A stretch of 64,000 nucleotides of DNA from contig NZ_JAGYWA010000001.1 of NCBI RefSeq assembly GCF_018383905.1, positions 327,509 through 391,508 of the forward strand, read 5' to 3'. The position numbers were made by a program, and so were the translations under genes. The stretch is from Flavobacterium branchiicola (lineage in GTDB: Bacteria; Bacteroidota; Bacteroidia; Flavobacteriales; Flavobacteriaceae). The notes under the pieces are model-generated. The model worked only from the letters and a program-made list of their open reading frames with translations. It had not been told where the DNA came from and made no database searches. Each line of letters opens with the position of its first letter. The first letter of the stretch is position 1. Positions 1-8,518 of the stretch are shown piece after piece.

Positions 1-149
1 ATAATAACTCTAATGTTGAATATTATAATGCTACCTATTATTTAAAATTCAATGACAGTACTGAAGCAGCAATGAGCACTTATTTCTCTAAAGGCTTTGA
101 CACACTTATAACTAAATTTGAAGATTTCATAATAGCTTTCAATAAATAA
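1..149 (+). CDS. C-terminal end of a truncated hypothetical protein
   Basis: The frame starting at base 3 is open from the left edge to a TAA at 147-149 and encodes 48 residues ending in FEDFIIAFNK. The fragment is rich in Asn, Tyr and Phe and has an ordinary Flavobacterium composition. It is followed within 25 bases by a hairpin terminator, as expected for a real gene end. I do not recognise the family from this fragment, and the start lies outside the window. Confidence 0.55.
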   Translation, partial: NNSNVEYYNATYYLKFNDSTEAAMSTYFSKGFDTLITKFEDFIIAFNK

Positions 150-172
150 CAACTTTTAAAATACATTTTAAG

Positions 173-198
173 GCCGGTTTGAAGAAATTCAAATCGGC
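173..198. terminator. Bidirectional terminator between convergent genes
   Basis: GCCGGTTTGAA (173-183) pairs with TTCAAATCGGC (188-198) around a GAAA loop, with one G-T pair, and is followed by TTTATT. It separates the truncated forward gene from the reverse DUF4249 gene, whose TGA stop (189-191) lies inside the 3' arm. Confidence 0.7.
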
Positions 199-1049
199 TT
201 TATTACTTCCGGGGTTCTCACAATAAAAAGACTCTGCCCGTATCCTGCCCAAATACCTATAGCACCTTTTATATTTGATTTCAGACTTGTATTTGCCGGG
301 TAAATAGGATTTCTGCTGTTTACTATTTCATTTTGCCAACTGTTCCAAAAATCCAGTGCATCTTTATTTTGAGTCCTCAATTTTACATAAATTAAATCTC
401 CATCAGAAAAATAAGGAGTGAACTTCGTTTTAGGAAAAAGTAAAATTCCACGATTTATCTGTACCGAAACCGAAGATCCTTTAAAATTTGAATCATCTAA
501 ATTACCATAAAAAGCAGGAACGAAAATAGGTTCTTCACCATCGATTTTTGTAGCAATCTGGTAGTAGTTTTTTTCGTTGGCTGGGTCATCAAATTTTACA
601 AAAATATATCCTGTTTTATCGGACGGGTCTTTTTTTACATACTCTGCACTTTTAATTTTTACCGTTTTCGGAATCGTAGTAACAGCCTGAATAACCCTGT
701 CCAGATATTCTATTTTGATAGAATATTCTTTTCCTGCCTCACCCATTAAAGTTGTACCGTAATATACAAATGGCGGCACCCTGTTTTTATCATTTTTCAC
801 TCTTAAAACCTCAGATGTCTCACCATCAGAAACCGTGATTTTTGCAGATCTAATAACATGATTTAAAACATTTGTAGAATCTATTACACCTGTAACAGGA
901 ATACTAGTCGATAATAAAACCTGGGCATAATCCCCTTCTTCAATCCAGCCTTCCACTACAATTTTAGACTCGGTACTTTGTTCGCTAAAGTCCTCTTTAG
1001 AACAACTTACCGCAATTAAAACAAAAAGGAATACGATATATTTTTTCAT
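189..1049 (-). CDS. DUF4249 family lipoprotein paired with a TonB-dependent receptor
   Basis: A 286-residue exported protein. The N-terminus MKKYIVFLFVLIAVSC is a lipoprotein signal peptide with Cys16 as the lipidated residue. The body (about 25-275) has the DUF4249 pattern: an early KIVVEGWIEEGDYAQVLLS strand pair, then a beta-rich region containing KIEYLDRVIQAVTTIPK. In Bacteroidota this family is usually encoded just downstream of a TonB-dependent receptor, and here only 4 bases separate it from the receptor gene. Its likely place is the outer membrane, as a surface or periplasmic partner of that receptor. The transported substrate cannot be read from the sequence. Family assignment is good; molecular function is unknown for the whole family. 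Confidence 0.85.
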   Translation of the reverse strand: MKKYIVFLFVLIAVSCSKEDFSEQSTESKIVVEGWIEEGDYAQVLLSTSIPVTGVIDSTNVLNHVIRSAKITVSDGETSEVLRVKNDKNRVPPFVYYGTTLMGEAGKEYSIKIEYLDRVIQAVTTIPKTVKIKSAEYVKKDPSDKTGYIFVKFDDPANEKNYYQIATKIDGEEPIFVPAFYGNLDDSNFKGSSVSVQINRGILLFPKTKFTPYFSDGDLIYVKLRTQNKDALDFWNSWQNEIVNSRNPIYPANTSLKSNIKGAIGIWAGYGQSLFIVRTPEVIKPI

Positions 1050-1053
1050 CTCT

Positions 1054-3324
1054 TTAAAATTTAAATCTCCAGCTTATCGAAGGTAATATTCTGTACAAAA
1101 CCTTTTTCTCCTGTTTTACAATTACGCTACTCTTATCTGGATTAACCTGAACATTCAAAACAACATAAATCGGATTTTCAATATTGAAGGCATTATAAAT
1201 AGAAAAATTTAAAGCACTTTCTTTTTTAGCACTTTTTATAAAATAATAATTTGCAGAAAGGTCGGTTCTGATATAATTGGGCATTTGCGCATTATTATAT
1301 CCTGAATATTCTTTAACCGGATTGTTATTTATAAAATACCAAGAAGTTGGCATTGTAAATCGATTTCCCGAGGCAAATATTTGTGTTACACCAAAACTCC
1401 ATTTTGGATTCAAATCATACATTCCAACCACAGAAAGATTATGACGTCTGTCGTATTTTGCAAAATAGGTTTCTCCATTATTCAATTCATCAAAATTTCG
1501 ATCAGACCAACTCAACGTATAACTTATCCAGCCATTAAACCTTCCGTTACTTTTGCGAAGCATCATTTCAAACCCATAGGCTTTTCCTTTTCCAACCAGC
1601 AAATCGTTTTTTAAAGTTGTAATTTCATTAAACTGAGTTATCCCGTATGGATATTCCAATAGATTTTTCATCGAACGATAAAAACCTCCGAAAGAAGAAG
1701 AAAAATTTCTTGTAATATTTTGATTTGAACCTATTGCAAATTCATCAGAAGATTGTGGTTTTATTCCATTTGTACTTGCAATCCAGAAATCTGTAGGAAT
1801 CCCGACACTCGAAGTCGTGATCATACTTAAATACTGATACTGCTTGTTGTATGACGCATAAAATGAATACTTTTCGCTTGCAAAATAATTCACAATAGCT
1901 CGAGGCTGAAAATGCAGATAAGAGTCAGTTCCTGAAGTGTAATAATTAATTCGAAGTCCCAATTCTGCCGTTACTTTTTCAGATAATTTTGGCTTTGCAG
2001 TTGTAAAAATTGCCGCTTCACTGGCATTAATGATCTGCTCAGAATTATTATTAACTGTTGTAAAATTTTCAACATTTACTTTTTGAGGCTGCAAGTTATG
2101 GTAAACATATTGCGCTCCCGATTCAAAAGGAATGTCTTTAACGAAATATTTAATTGAATTTGTAAACCCAAAATCCTTAACATAAGAAGAAACATCAAAT
2201 TGAATTGTTGCCTGATTCATACTCAAATCGTTAGAATACTGGCTAAAATAAACCGAATTTGACATGCTGGCTTTAGGAGATAACGTAGTTGTTAAAGATG
2301 GTGAAACCGTAAAGTTACTCCACTTTAAATTGGTTCTTAATGCCAGATTTTCATCTTTAACTTTTAGTTCGTCACTACTAACAAAGGCATCAACAGAAAA
2401 TAAATTGTTTTTTGAAAGTTGCGAAATGAAGGCAAAGTTACCATCAGAAAAACCATATTTCATATCCTGAACATCATTGTTTGACCCCGACTTTAAGACT
2501 GGCCCAACAATTTCATCTATATATGTTTTTCGCCCTGAAATATAAAACCCTGTTTTATCGGTAAGTGGGACTGCCAAGGTTAATTGAGAGGCTAAAATTC
2601 CAACATTTCCCTGAATTCCAAATTCAGCAGGTATTTTTTTATTGGGGTTTAGTACGGTTGTCGAGCTTAAACGTCCTCCATATTTTGCATTAGAACTTGA
2701 CTTATCAAATTCGACATCTTTTATATGATCGGCATTATAAAACGGAAAAATACCCAGCAAATGCGACATTCCATAAATTGGCGTTCCGTTGTACAATATC
2801 GCATTATGCCCCGGATCTCCGCCCCGCACATAAAAATAGCCATTTGCATCACCAGAATTCTGTACTCCGGGAGTTAATTGCAATAATTTGATGATATCGG
2901 TAGTTCCTAAAACGGTCGGAACATTACTTAATTCTTTAAGATTAAAAGAAAGTTTTCCTCCGGATAAATTGGTGATGGGATTTTTCTTTCCACTGGCGAC
3001 AACAACTTCTTTTAAATGAGAAATATCTTTTTCTAAAACAATAGAAATCAGCGTGTCTTTTGAGAAATTAAAATGAAAGCTTTTTTGAAGATAACCCTCT
3101 TTATTTATATCCATTTTTATTTTTCCCAAAGGAATATTAGCAGAAAAATTACCCAGAGAATCGGTAAATGAGGATGCAAAAAATTCTTTTGCACTAAAGG
3201 AAATATTCACTCCAGTAACAATTTCGTTTTCAGAAGATTTTACATTACCAGAAAGAACTGCTTTTGATTGGGCAAATATCCCAGAAAAACAGAAAAAACA
3301 GAAAAAAGTAATTATTTTCAACAC
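1054..3324 (-). CDS. TonB-dependent receptor with carboxypeptidase-like N-terminal domain
   Basis: A 756-residue outer-membrane receptor. Residues 1-19 (ending FAQ) are a signal peptide. Residues about 22-105 form a carboxypeptidase-regulatory-like beta-sandwich (LSGNVKSSENEIVTGVNISF). A plug domain at about 115-225 includes VQNSGDANGYFYVRGGDPG. The remainder is a beta-barrel ending in the aromatic ISWRFKF, a typical barrel terminus recognised by BamA. It should import a substrate across the outer membrane using TonB energy. The downstream DUF4249 lipoprotein is co-transcribed. It is shorter than SusC-type receptors, and no SusD partner is present, so a polysaccharide system is unlikely. The ligand is unknown. 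Confidence 0.9.
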   Translation of the reverse strand: MLKIITFFCFFCFSGIFAQSKAVLSGNVKSSENEIVTGVNISFSAKEFFASSFTDSLGNFSANIPLGKIKMDINKEGYLQKSFHFNFSKDTLISIVLEKDISHLKEVVVASGKKNPITNLSGGKLSFNLKELSNVPTVLGTTDIIKLLQLTPGVQNSGDANGYFYVRGGDPGHNAILYNGTPIYGMSHLLGIFPFYNADHIKDVEFDKSSSNAKYGGRLSSTTVLNPNKKIPAEFGIQGNVGILASQLTLAVPLTDKTGFYISGRKTYIDEIVGPVLKSGSNNDVQDMKYGFSDGNFAFISQLSKNNLFSVDAFVSSDELKVKDENLALRTNLKWSNFTVSPSLTTTLSPKASMSNSVYFSQYSNDLSMNQATIQFDVSSYVKDFGFTNSIKYFVKDIPFESGAQYVYHNLQPQKVNVENFTTVNNNSEQIINASEAAIFTTAKPKLSEKVTAELGLRINYYTSGTDSYLHFQPRAIVNYFASEKYSFYASYNKQYQYLSMITTSSVGIPTDFWIASTNGIKPQSSDEFAIGSNQNITRNFSSSFGGFYRSMKNLLEYPYGITQFNEITTLKNDLLVGKGKAYGFEMMLRKSNGRFNGWISYTLSWSDRNFDELNNGETYFAKYDRRHNLSVVGMYDLNPKWSFGVTQIFASGNRFTMPTSWYFINNNPVKEYSGYNNAQMPNYIRTDLSANYYFIKSAKKESALNFSIYNAFNIENPIYVVLNVQVNPDKSSVIVKQEKKVLYRILPSISWRFKF

Positions 3325-3398
3325 TAAATTTTAATAAGAAAAGTGCGAAAATAAACAATTATAAAATCTTTTCTTAGTTAATGCGTTTTTTTCTCTTT

Positions 3399-4388
3399 TT
3401 AATCAATTTCATTATCTAATTTAAATCTTTGAATATCATTTTCAACGAGAGCTTTCAACTCTTCCTCTTTAGGCATATACAGTAAATATTGACTTGCAAA
3501 AATACTTTTCTTATCGGCCAATACAGAGTATTTTACAATTGTTTCGTCTTTCTCAGAACAAAGCAAAATTCCTATCGTTGGCTGATCAGATTCTCCTTTT
3601 TTCAAATCATCATACATTCGCACGTACATATCGATTTGCCCAATATCCTGATGAGATAAGAAACCCGTTTTTAAATCAATAATAACGAAACATTTTAAAA
3701 TATAATTATAGAATACTAAATCAATATAGAAATCTGAAGTATCTGTTACAATATGCTGCTGTCTTGCTACAAAAGCAAATCCTTTTCCAAACTCTAATAA
3801 AAATTGTTGTAAATGATCAATTATAGAAGTTTCAATACTTCGTTCAGAATTTTTATTTTCAGTTGAAAGTCCTAAAAACTCAAAAATGTAAGGATCTTTT
3901 ATTAGATTATGTATAGTATCTGCTTTTGTTTCAATACTTTTATGTTCCAAAACACGCTCAAATGCTAATGAATTTATTTGCCTTTGAAGCGTTCTGCTAT
4001 TCCAATTATTTTGAATGCTTTCGTTTAAATAATAATTTATTTTTTGCTCCGAATTCAATCTTGACAATAATCGATAATGCGTCCAACTCAATTCAGTACG
4101 CAATGCGTTCCAAATTGGAAAAGCCCTATAAAAAGCACGCATATTGTTCAAATTTCTTTCATCAAACCCTTTTCCAAATTCAAGCGTAAGTTGATCTGCC
4201 AGATTTTTTAAAGTTGATTTACCATAATCGGCACGATCTTTTCCGTTTTGTTCTTCTTCAATGATTACTTTTCCAATTTCCCAATATGTTTCTAATAATG
4301 TAGAATTTGCTATTCTGAAAACACGCTGACGAGACTGAAGAATAATTTCTCTAATCTCTGAAAACAATTGACTTTGATTACTAAGCAT
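3399..4388 (-). CDS. DUF1016/YhcG-type PD-(D/E)XK nuclease family protein
   Basis: A 329-residue protein with the two-part YhcG layout. The N-terminal helical DUF1016_N region (about 10-150) carries TYWEIGKVIIEEEQ and the WTHYRLLSRL stretch. The C-terminal PD-(D/E)XK fold (about 165-315) has Asp223 (FYIDLVFYN), then the D-x-K pair Asp238/Lys240 (VIIDLKTG) and the family block HQDIGQIDMYVRMYDD. The acidic Lys motif is intact, so nuclease activity is plausible. The biological role of the family is unclear; relatives are often annotated as putative nucleases near defence or mobile genes. Here it stands alone, with no restriction or methylase neighbour, between the receptor operon and pdxJ, which suggests an accessory insertion. 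Confidence 0.85.
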   Translation of the reverse strand: MLSNQSQLFSEIREIILQSRQRVFRIANSTLLETYWEIGKVIIEEEQNGKDRADYGKSTLKNLADQLTLEFGKGFDERNLNNMRAFYRAFPIWNALRTELSWTHYRLLSRLNSEQKINYYLNESIQNNWNSRTLQRQINSLAFERVLEHKSIETKADTIHNLIKDPYIFEFLGLSTENKNSERSIETSIIDHLQQFLLEFGKGFAFVARQQHIVTDTSDFYIDLVFYNYILKCFVIIDLKTGFLSHQDIGQIDMYVRMYDDLKKGESDQPTIGILLCSEKDETIVKYSVLADKKSIFASQYLLYMPKEEELKALVENDIQRFKLDNEID

Positions 4389-4420
4389 ATCAATCGATTA
4401 AATTAAAAACTTTAAAAAAA

Positions 4421-5134
4421 TTACTTCAATTTATTCAAATACATATTAACCACATTATCCAAACCAAGATAAAGTGCCTCTGAAATCAAAGCATGACCAA
4501 TAGAAACTTCTAATAAACCTGGAATATTTTCTTTAAAAAACTTGATATTATCTAAACTCAAATCGTGCCCAGCATTGATTCCTAAATCTAATTCATTTGC
4601 CAGTTCTGCTGCTTTTATGTAAGGATCAATACCTCTTTCGTTTCCTAAACCATATTGATGTGCAAAAGCCTCAGTATACAATTCAATTCTATCTGTCCCT
4701 GTCTTTTTAGCCCCTTCTATCATTTCTAAAACCGGATCAACAAAAATCGACGTCCTGATTCCGTTTCTTTGAAACTCCTGAATAACCTCCGTTAAATAAG
4801 CCTGATTATTTATTGTATCCCAACCTGCAGAAGAGGTTATTGCCCCAATAGCATCGGGAACCAATGTTACCTGATCTGGCTTGCATTCTAAAACTAAATC
4901 AATAAAATTATGCTGCGGATTTCCTTCAATATTATATTCTGTCGTAATAATCGCTTTTAAATCCCTTGCATCCTGATAGCGTATATGGCGTTCATCCGGA
5001 CGAGGATGAATTGTAATTCCTTGTCCCCCAAAACGCTGAATATCTACAGCTACTTTTACTAAATCAGGTACATTTCCACCGCGAGCATTTCGAAGCGTTG
5101 CAATTTTATTGATATTTACACTTAACTTTGTCAT
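4421..5134 (-). CDS. pdxJ: Pyridoxine 5'-phosphate synthase PdxJ
   Basis: A 237-residue cytosolic enzyme that condenses 1-deoxy-D-xylulose 5-phosphate with 3-amino-2-oxopropyl phosphate to make pyridoxine 5'-phosphate, the last ring-closing step of DXP-dependent vitamin B6 synthesis. The N-terminal block VNINKIATLRNARGG, the GITIHPRPDERHI phosphate-binding segment, the EYNIEGNP strand and the INAGHDL segment near the C-terminus are characteristic of the TIM-barrel PdxJ family. The length is normal. The position occupied by His in the E. coli NIDHIATLRN motif is Lys here (NINKIATLRN), which I believe is common in this phylum. A -7 promoter element at 5177-5184 points into the gene. Confidence 0.95.
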   Translation of the reverse strand: MTKLSVNINKIATLRNARGGNVPDLVKVAVDIQRFGGQGITIHPRPDERHIRYQDARDLKAIITTEYNIEGNPQHNFIDLVLECKPDQVTLVPDAIGAITSSAGWDTINNQAYLTEVIQEFQRNGIRTSIFVDPVLEMIEGAKKTGTDRIELYTEAFAHQYGLGNERGIDPYIKAAELANELDLGINAGHDLSLDNIKFFKENIPGLLEVSIGHALISEALYLGLDNVVNMYLNKLK

Positions 5135-5176
5135 ATAAATAGATAATTAATTCTAGTAACACTATATTTGTTACGA

Positions 5177-5184
5177 CAAAAATA
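5177..5184 (-). promoter_or_regulatory. Promoter -7 element of pdxJ
   Basis: Reverse-strand TATTTTTG fits the Bacteroidota TAnnTTTG consensus, about 43 bases before the pdxJ ATG. A forward TATATTTG at 5163-5170 lies next to it and may serve the divergent CBS gene at 5251. Confidence 0.5.
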
Positions 5185-5250
5185 CAAAGTAAAACGTAGC
5201 AGTTTTTGCTATTTTTTGATTATTTTGCATCAAATATCCTCAATTGATTT

Positions 5251-5910
5251 ATGACAGAAATTACAAACTATATCACCAATGATTTCAGAGCAATTGATAG
5301 TCAGGAAACGATAGCATCGGTTCAGGACTTTTTTGCCGAAGTTGATTTTTCGCATTTTCCGGTTTTGGAAAACGGAATTTTCATTGGAAGTATCGCTTCT
5401 GATGACGTTGAAACTTTTGATACTGATAAAAAAGCAATTGACTATAAATATACACTGGAACGTTTTTTTGCGAGAAAAGAAATGATCTGGCTGGATGTTC
5501 TGGAAGTCTTTGCTAAAAATCACACTAATACGGTTCCAATTCTTGATGAAAATAATTCCTATATTGGTTATTATGAAATGGAAGATATTATGAGATTTTT
5601 TCAGGAAACTCCATTTTTAAAAGAACAAGGCGGAATTATTATTGTTCAAAAAGGGCTTTTAGATTACTCAATGGGTCAGGTAACACAAATTATTGAAAGT
5701 AATAATGGTAAAATCCTGGGCTGTTTTATATCTGAAGCCGATTTAGAAAATGTTCAGATTACCATAAAAGTGAGCACTGGACCAATGAATGAAATTATCC
5801 AGACTTTTAGACGATACAATTACGAAATTATTTCTGAACATCAGGAAGACTCTTATATCAATAGTTTAAAAGAGCGTTCTGATTATTTAGACAAATATCT
5901 CAACATATAA
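5251..5910 (+). CDS. CBS-domain protein with a C-terminal ACT-like region
   Basis: A 219-residue soluble protein. Two CBS motifs fill residues about 1-125 (HFPVLENGIFIGSIASDDV, then TVPILDENNSYIGYYEMEDI). The C-terminal part (about 135-200) has the beta-alpha-beta pattern of an ACT-like domain (GGIIIVQKG, then VQITIKVSTGPMNEIIQTFRRY). CBS pairs usually bind adenine nucleotides and act as energy sensors. The partner protein is not evident. It lies divergently from pdxJ and just upstream of nadK in the same direction, an arrangement I recall from other flavobacteria, so a link with nucleotide sensing is plausible but unproven. Confidence 0.85.
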   Translation: MTEITNYITNDFRAIDSQETIASVQDFFAEVDFSHFPVLENGIFIGSIASDDVETFDTDKKAIDYKYTLERFFARKEMIWLDVLEVFAKNHTNTVPILDENNSYIGYYEMEDIMRFFQETPFLKEQGGIIIVQKGLLDYSMGQVTQIIESNNGKILGCFISEADLENVQITIKVSTGPMNEIIQTFRRYNYEIISEHQEDSYINSLKERSDYLDKYLNI

Positions 5911-6011
5911 TTAGAAAATTAGTTAATATGTCAATTAGAAAATTTACACTCCAACTGACATTATCTAATTTTCAAATTGCCACATTATCTAATTGCCATA
6001 TTATCTAATTT
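5909..6011. repeat. AT-rich intergenic repeat block before nadK
   Basis: TTATCTAATT occurs at 5961-5970, 5985-5994 and 6001-6010. The reverse-complement form AATTAGA occurs twice at about 5909-5944, so the block can fold: GAAAATTAG near 5915 pairs with CTAATTTTC near 5965-5973. It fills the gap between the CBS gene and nadK and could act as a weak terminator or mRNA processing structure. Confidence 0.5.
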
Positions 6012-6018
6012 AACAAGA

Positions 6019-6903
6019 ATGAAAATAGCCATTTACGGACAATATTATCAAAACAGTACTGAACCTATTATTAAAGACATTTTCTCTTTTCTTACTTCTA
6101 ATAATGTTGAAATAGTCATTGAAGAAAACTTTCTTCAAATGCTTTACGAAAAACAACTTGTAAAAAAAGAATACAAAACCTTTACATCCAGCACAATATT
6201 AGACAGTACTTTTGAAATGTTAATTAGTATTGGCGGTGACGGAACCATGTTGCGTTCTGCTGCTTTTGTTCGTAATTCCGGTGTTCCTCTTTTAGGTATA
6301 AATGCAGGACGATTAGGTTTTTTAGCTAAAGTTCAAAAAGAAAACATCGATAGTTTACTGCAATATGTAATCGATCAAAACTACACCACATCTGAAAGAA
6401 CTTTACTTGGATTAACTTCCGAACCCAATAATGATGCTTTTAAGGAACTTAATTTTGCAATGAACGAAGTAACTGTCAGCAGAAAAGATACTACTTCGAT
6501 GATTACAGTTGAAACCTATCTTAACAATGAATATTTAAATTCTTATTGGGCAGACGGATTAATTATTTCAACACCAACGGGATCAACAGGATATTCTTTA
6601 AGCTGTGGTGGCCCGTTATTAACACCAGATGTAAAAAGCTTAGTAATTACACCTATTGCCCCACATAATTTAACCACCAGACCACTGGTTATTCCGGATG
6701 ATACCGAAATCACATTGCGTGTCTCTGGCAGAGAAGATCAGTACTTGGTTTCTTTAGACTCCAGAATCTCGTCGGTAAAAAATGAATCTATTTTAAAGAT
6801 CAAAAAAACAGATTACAAAATAAAAATGGTTGAGATTCCGGGCGAAACTTTCCTTAAAACTTTAAGAAACAAATTACTATGGGGTGAAGACAAAAGAAAT
6901 TAA
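6019..6903 (+). CDS. nadK: NAD kinase
   Basis: A 294-residue cytosolic kinase that phosphorylates NAD to NADP. I chose the ATG at 6019 (MKIAIYGQYY) because the family begins at this beta strand. The longer in-frame opening at 5977 would add 14 residues translated from an intergenic repeat. The glycine-rich GGDGT motif is at 72-76 (LISIGGDGTMLRSA), followed by GINAGRLGFLA, the NEVTVSR segment and the nucleotide-binding TPTGSTGYSLSCGGP loop. The length matches bacterial NadK. It follows a CBS protein that may bind adenylates, so the two may form a nucleotide-responsive pair. Confidence 0.95.
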   Translation: MKIAIYGQYYQNSTEPIIKDIFSFLTSNNVEIVIEENFLQMLYEKQLVKKEYKTFTSSTILDSTFEMLISIGGDGTMLRSAAFVRNSGVPLLGINAGRLGFLAKVQKENIDSLLQYVIDQNYTTSERTLLGLTSEPNNDAFKELNFAMNEVTVSRKDTTSMITVETYLNNEYLNSYWADGLIISTPTGSTGYSLSCGGPLLTPDVKSLVITPIAPHNLTTRPLVIPDDTEITLRVSGREDQYLVSLDSRISSVKNESILKIKKTDYKIKMVEIPGETFLKTLRNKLLWGEDKRN

Positions 6904-7029
6904 AGCTTTTTCTGACGACTCACTATACGATAATACTACTTTTTCCCGTTCTGCATGTATCGAATCCTTATTAAATAGCTTAAAATCATATGGTAAATTG
7001 AAAAAAAAGCACATTTAACTAAAGCAACG

Positions 7030-7058
7030 TTGATTCGTATCGATAATTATTATATTTG
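7030..7058 (+). promoter_or_regulatory. Promoter of the DUF6089-uppS-bamA-ompH operon
   Basis: TTGA at 7030-7033 and TATATTTG at 7051-7058, with 18 bases between TTG and the -7 box, form a near-consensus Bacteroidota sigma-ABfr promoter. The predicted transcript starts just before the ATG at 7077. Confidence 0.7.
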
Positions 7059-7076
7059 CACGCAATTTTGAATTAA

Positions 7077-7766
7077 ATGAAGAAAATTTTTAATTTATTG
7101 TTATGTTTTTTCCCCTTTATTACACTACAGGCTCAGATCAATGAGATTGGTGTTTTTCTAGGCGGAAGCAACTTTGTAGGTGATGTAGGAAGTACTACTT
7201 ATATCGCTCCCGAAAAACCAGCTTTTGGTGTTCTGTACAAATGGAACAAAAGTCCCCGACATTCTTATCGTTTCTCCTACACACAATCGACTGTTATAGG
7301 AAATGATAAAAAATCTGATGAAACAGGAAGAAGCAACAGAGGGTACAGATTTGAAAATAATGTAAAAGAGTTTTCTGCTGGCCTCGAGTTTAATTTCTTC
7401 GATTTCAATCTTCATGATTATCATCCAAAAATTACACCTTATGTTTATTCTGGTTTAAGCTTTTTTCTCTATGATGGCTTATACCGTTATAATACAAACC
7501 CAAACAACATCTACAGCGTGAATTCAAATTCATTTGCAATTCCGATGACATTGGGTATAAAATCAAATATAACACCGCATTTTGTTCTTGCAGCAGAGGT
7601 TGGTGCACGTTATACTTTTACAGATAATATTGATGGCAGTAATCCGAATACCAGCAATGCTAATATTTTAAAATTCGGAAATTTAAATAATAATGACTGG
7701 TATGTGTTCTCTGGTATTACTTTAACGTATACCTTTGGACAAAAACCTTGCTATTGCGCAGAATAA
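7077..7766 (+). CDS. DUF6089 family outer-membrane beta-barrel protein
   Basis: A 229-residue exported protein. The signal peptide is MKKIFNLLLCFFPFITLQAQ. The mature part has alternating strands typical of a small eight-stranded porin-like barrel: EIGVFLGGSNFVGDVGS at the start, FSAGLEFNFFDFNL in the middle, and WYVFSGITLTYTFGQKPCYC near the end. In Bacteroidota this family commonly sits immediately upstream of uppS and bamA, as here, where the uppS ATG follows 4 bases after the stop. The conserved link suggests a role in outer-membrane biogenesis, but no function is established. The C-terminal CYC pair is unusual for a barrel end. Confidence 0.85.
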   Translation: MKKIFNLLLCFFPFITLQAQINEIGVFLGGSNFVGDVGSTTYIAPEKPAFGVLYKWNKSPRHSYRFSYTQSTVIGNDKKSDETGRSNRGYRFENNVKEFSAGLEFNFFDFNLHDYHPKITPYVYSGLSFFLYDGLYRYNTNPNNIYSVNSNSFAIPMTLGIKSNITPHFVLAAEVGARYTFTDNIDGSNPNTSNANILKFGNLNNNDWYVFSGITLTYTFGQKPCYCAE

Positions 7767-7770
7767 TACA

Positions 7771-8511
7771 ATGAATTTAATAGACTCTATAGACCACACA
7801 AACTTACCTAAACACCTGGCCATTATTATGGACGGAAATGGACGTTGGGCAAAACAACAGGGTTTTTTACGCGCTTTTGGTCATGAAAACGGAACAAAAT
7901 CGGTAAAAAAAACAATTACAACTTGTGCCAAACTTGGTATTGAGTACTTAACATTATATGCATTTTCAACTGAAAACTGGAATCGTCCAAAACTAGAGGT
8001 TGAAGCTTTAATGAAAATCTTAATCAATTCATTAAAAAAAGAACTTACCACGCTTCAGGAAAACAACATCCGTCTTAATGCAATTGGTAATCTTGATAAA
8101 CTACCAAAATCAGCTCAAAAAGAGCTTTTGGATGTAATCGAAAAAACAAAAAACAATACACGTCTTACGCTAACACTAGCATTAAGTTACGGATCACGAG
8201 AAGAATTGGTAAATGCCGTTAGAATCATCAGTGATAAAGTTAAAAATAATATAATTTCAATAGACACTATTGACGATTTAATTATAAATGAGCATCTTTA
8301 CACGCAAAATTTACCTGACGTAGATTTATTAATACGAACAAGTGGAGAACATAGAATAAGTAACTTTTTGCTATGGCAGATTGCCTATGCCGAATTGTAT
8401 TTTACTAATGTCTTATGGCCAGACTTTAAAGACCAAGATTTATATGAGGCTATTATTAGTTATCAAAAAAGAGAACGTAGATTTGGAAAAACCAGTGAAC
8501 AAATTAAATAA
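7771..8511 (+). CDS. uppS: Isoprenyl transferase (undecaprenyl diphosphate synthase)
   Basis: A 246-residue cis-prenyltransferase that extends farnesyl diphosphate with isopentenyl units to make undecaprenyl diphosphate, the lipid carrier for peptidoglycan and O-antigen. The start at 7771 gives MNLIDSIDHTNLPKHLAIIMDGNGRWAK cleanly; the longer frame from 7735 would overlap DUF6089. Asp21 of MDGNGRW binds Mg-diphosphate. Other family motifs are TLYAFSTENWNRP, ALSYGSREELV and RTSGEHRISNFLLWQIAYAELYF. The length is normal. The gene is tightly packed between the DUF6089 barrel and bamA, tying lipid-carrier supply to envelope assembly. Confidence 0.95.
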   Translation: MNLIDSIDHTNLPKHLAIIMDGNGRWAKQQGFLRAFGHENGTKSVKKTITTCAKLGIEYLTLYAFSTENWNRPKLEVEALMKILINSLKKELTTLQENNIRLNAIGNLDKLPKSAQKELLDVIEKTKNNTRLTLTLALSYGSREELVNAVRIISDKVKNNIISIDTIDDLIINEHLYTQNLPDVDLLIRTSGEHRISNFLLWQIAYAELYFTNVLWPDFKDQDLYEAIISYQKRERRFGKTSEQIK

Positions 8512-8518
8512 TTTTTTA

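Noticed and set aside
3399..4388. Part of a restriction or defence island
   Set aside because: No methylase, helicase, toxin or other defence gene lies beside it; flanking genes are a TonB receptor and pdxJ.
5230..5523. Reverse frame of 97 residues
   Set aside because: Antisense to the CBS-domain gene with no family signature.
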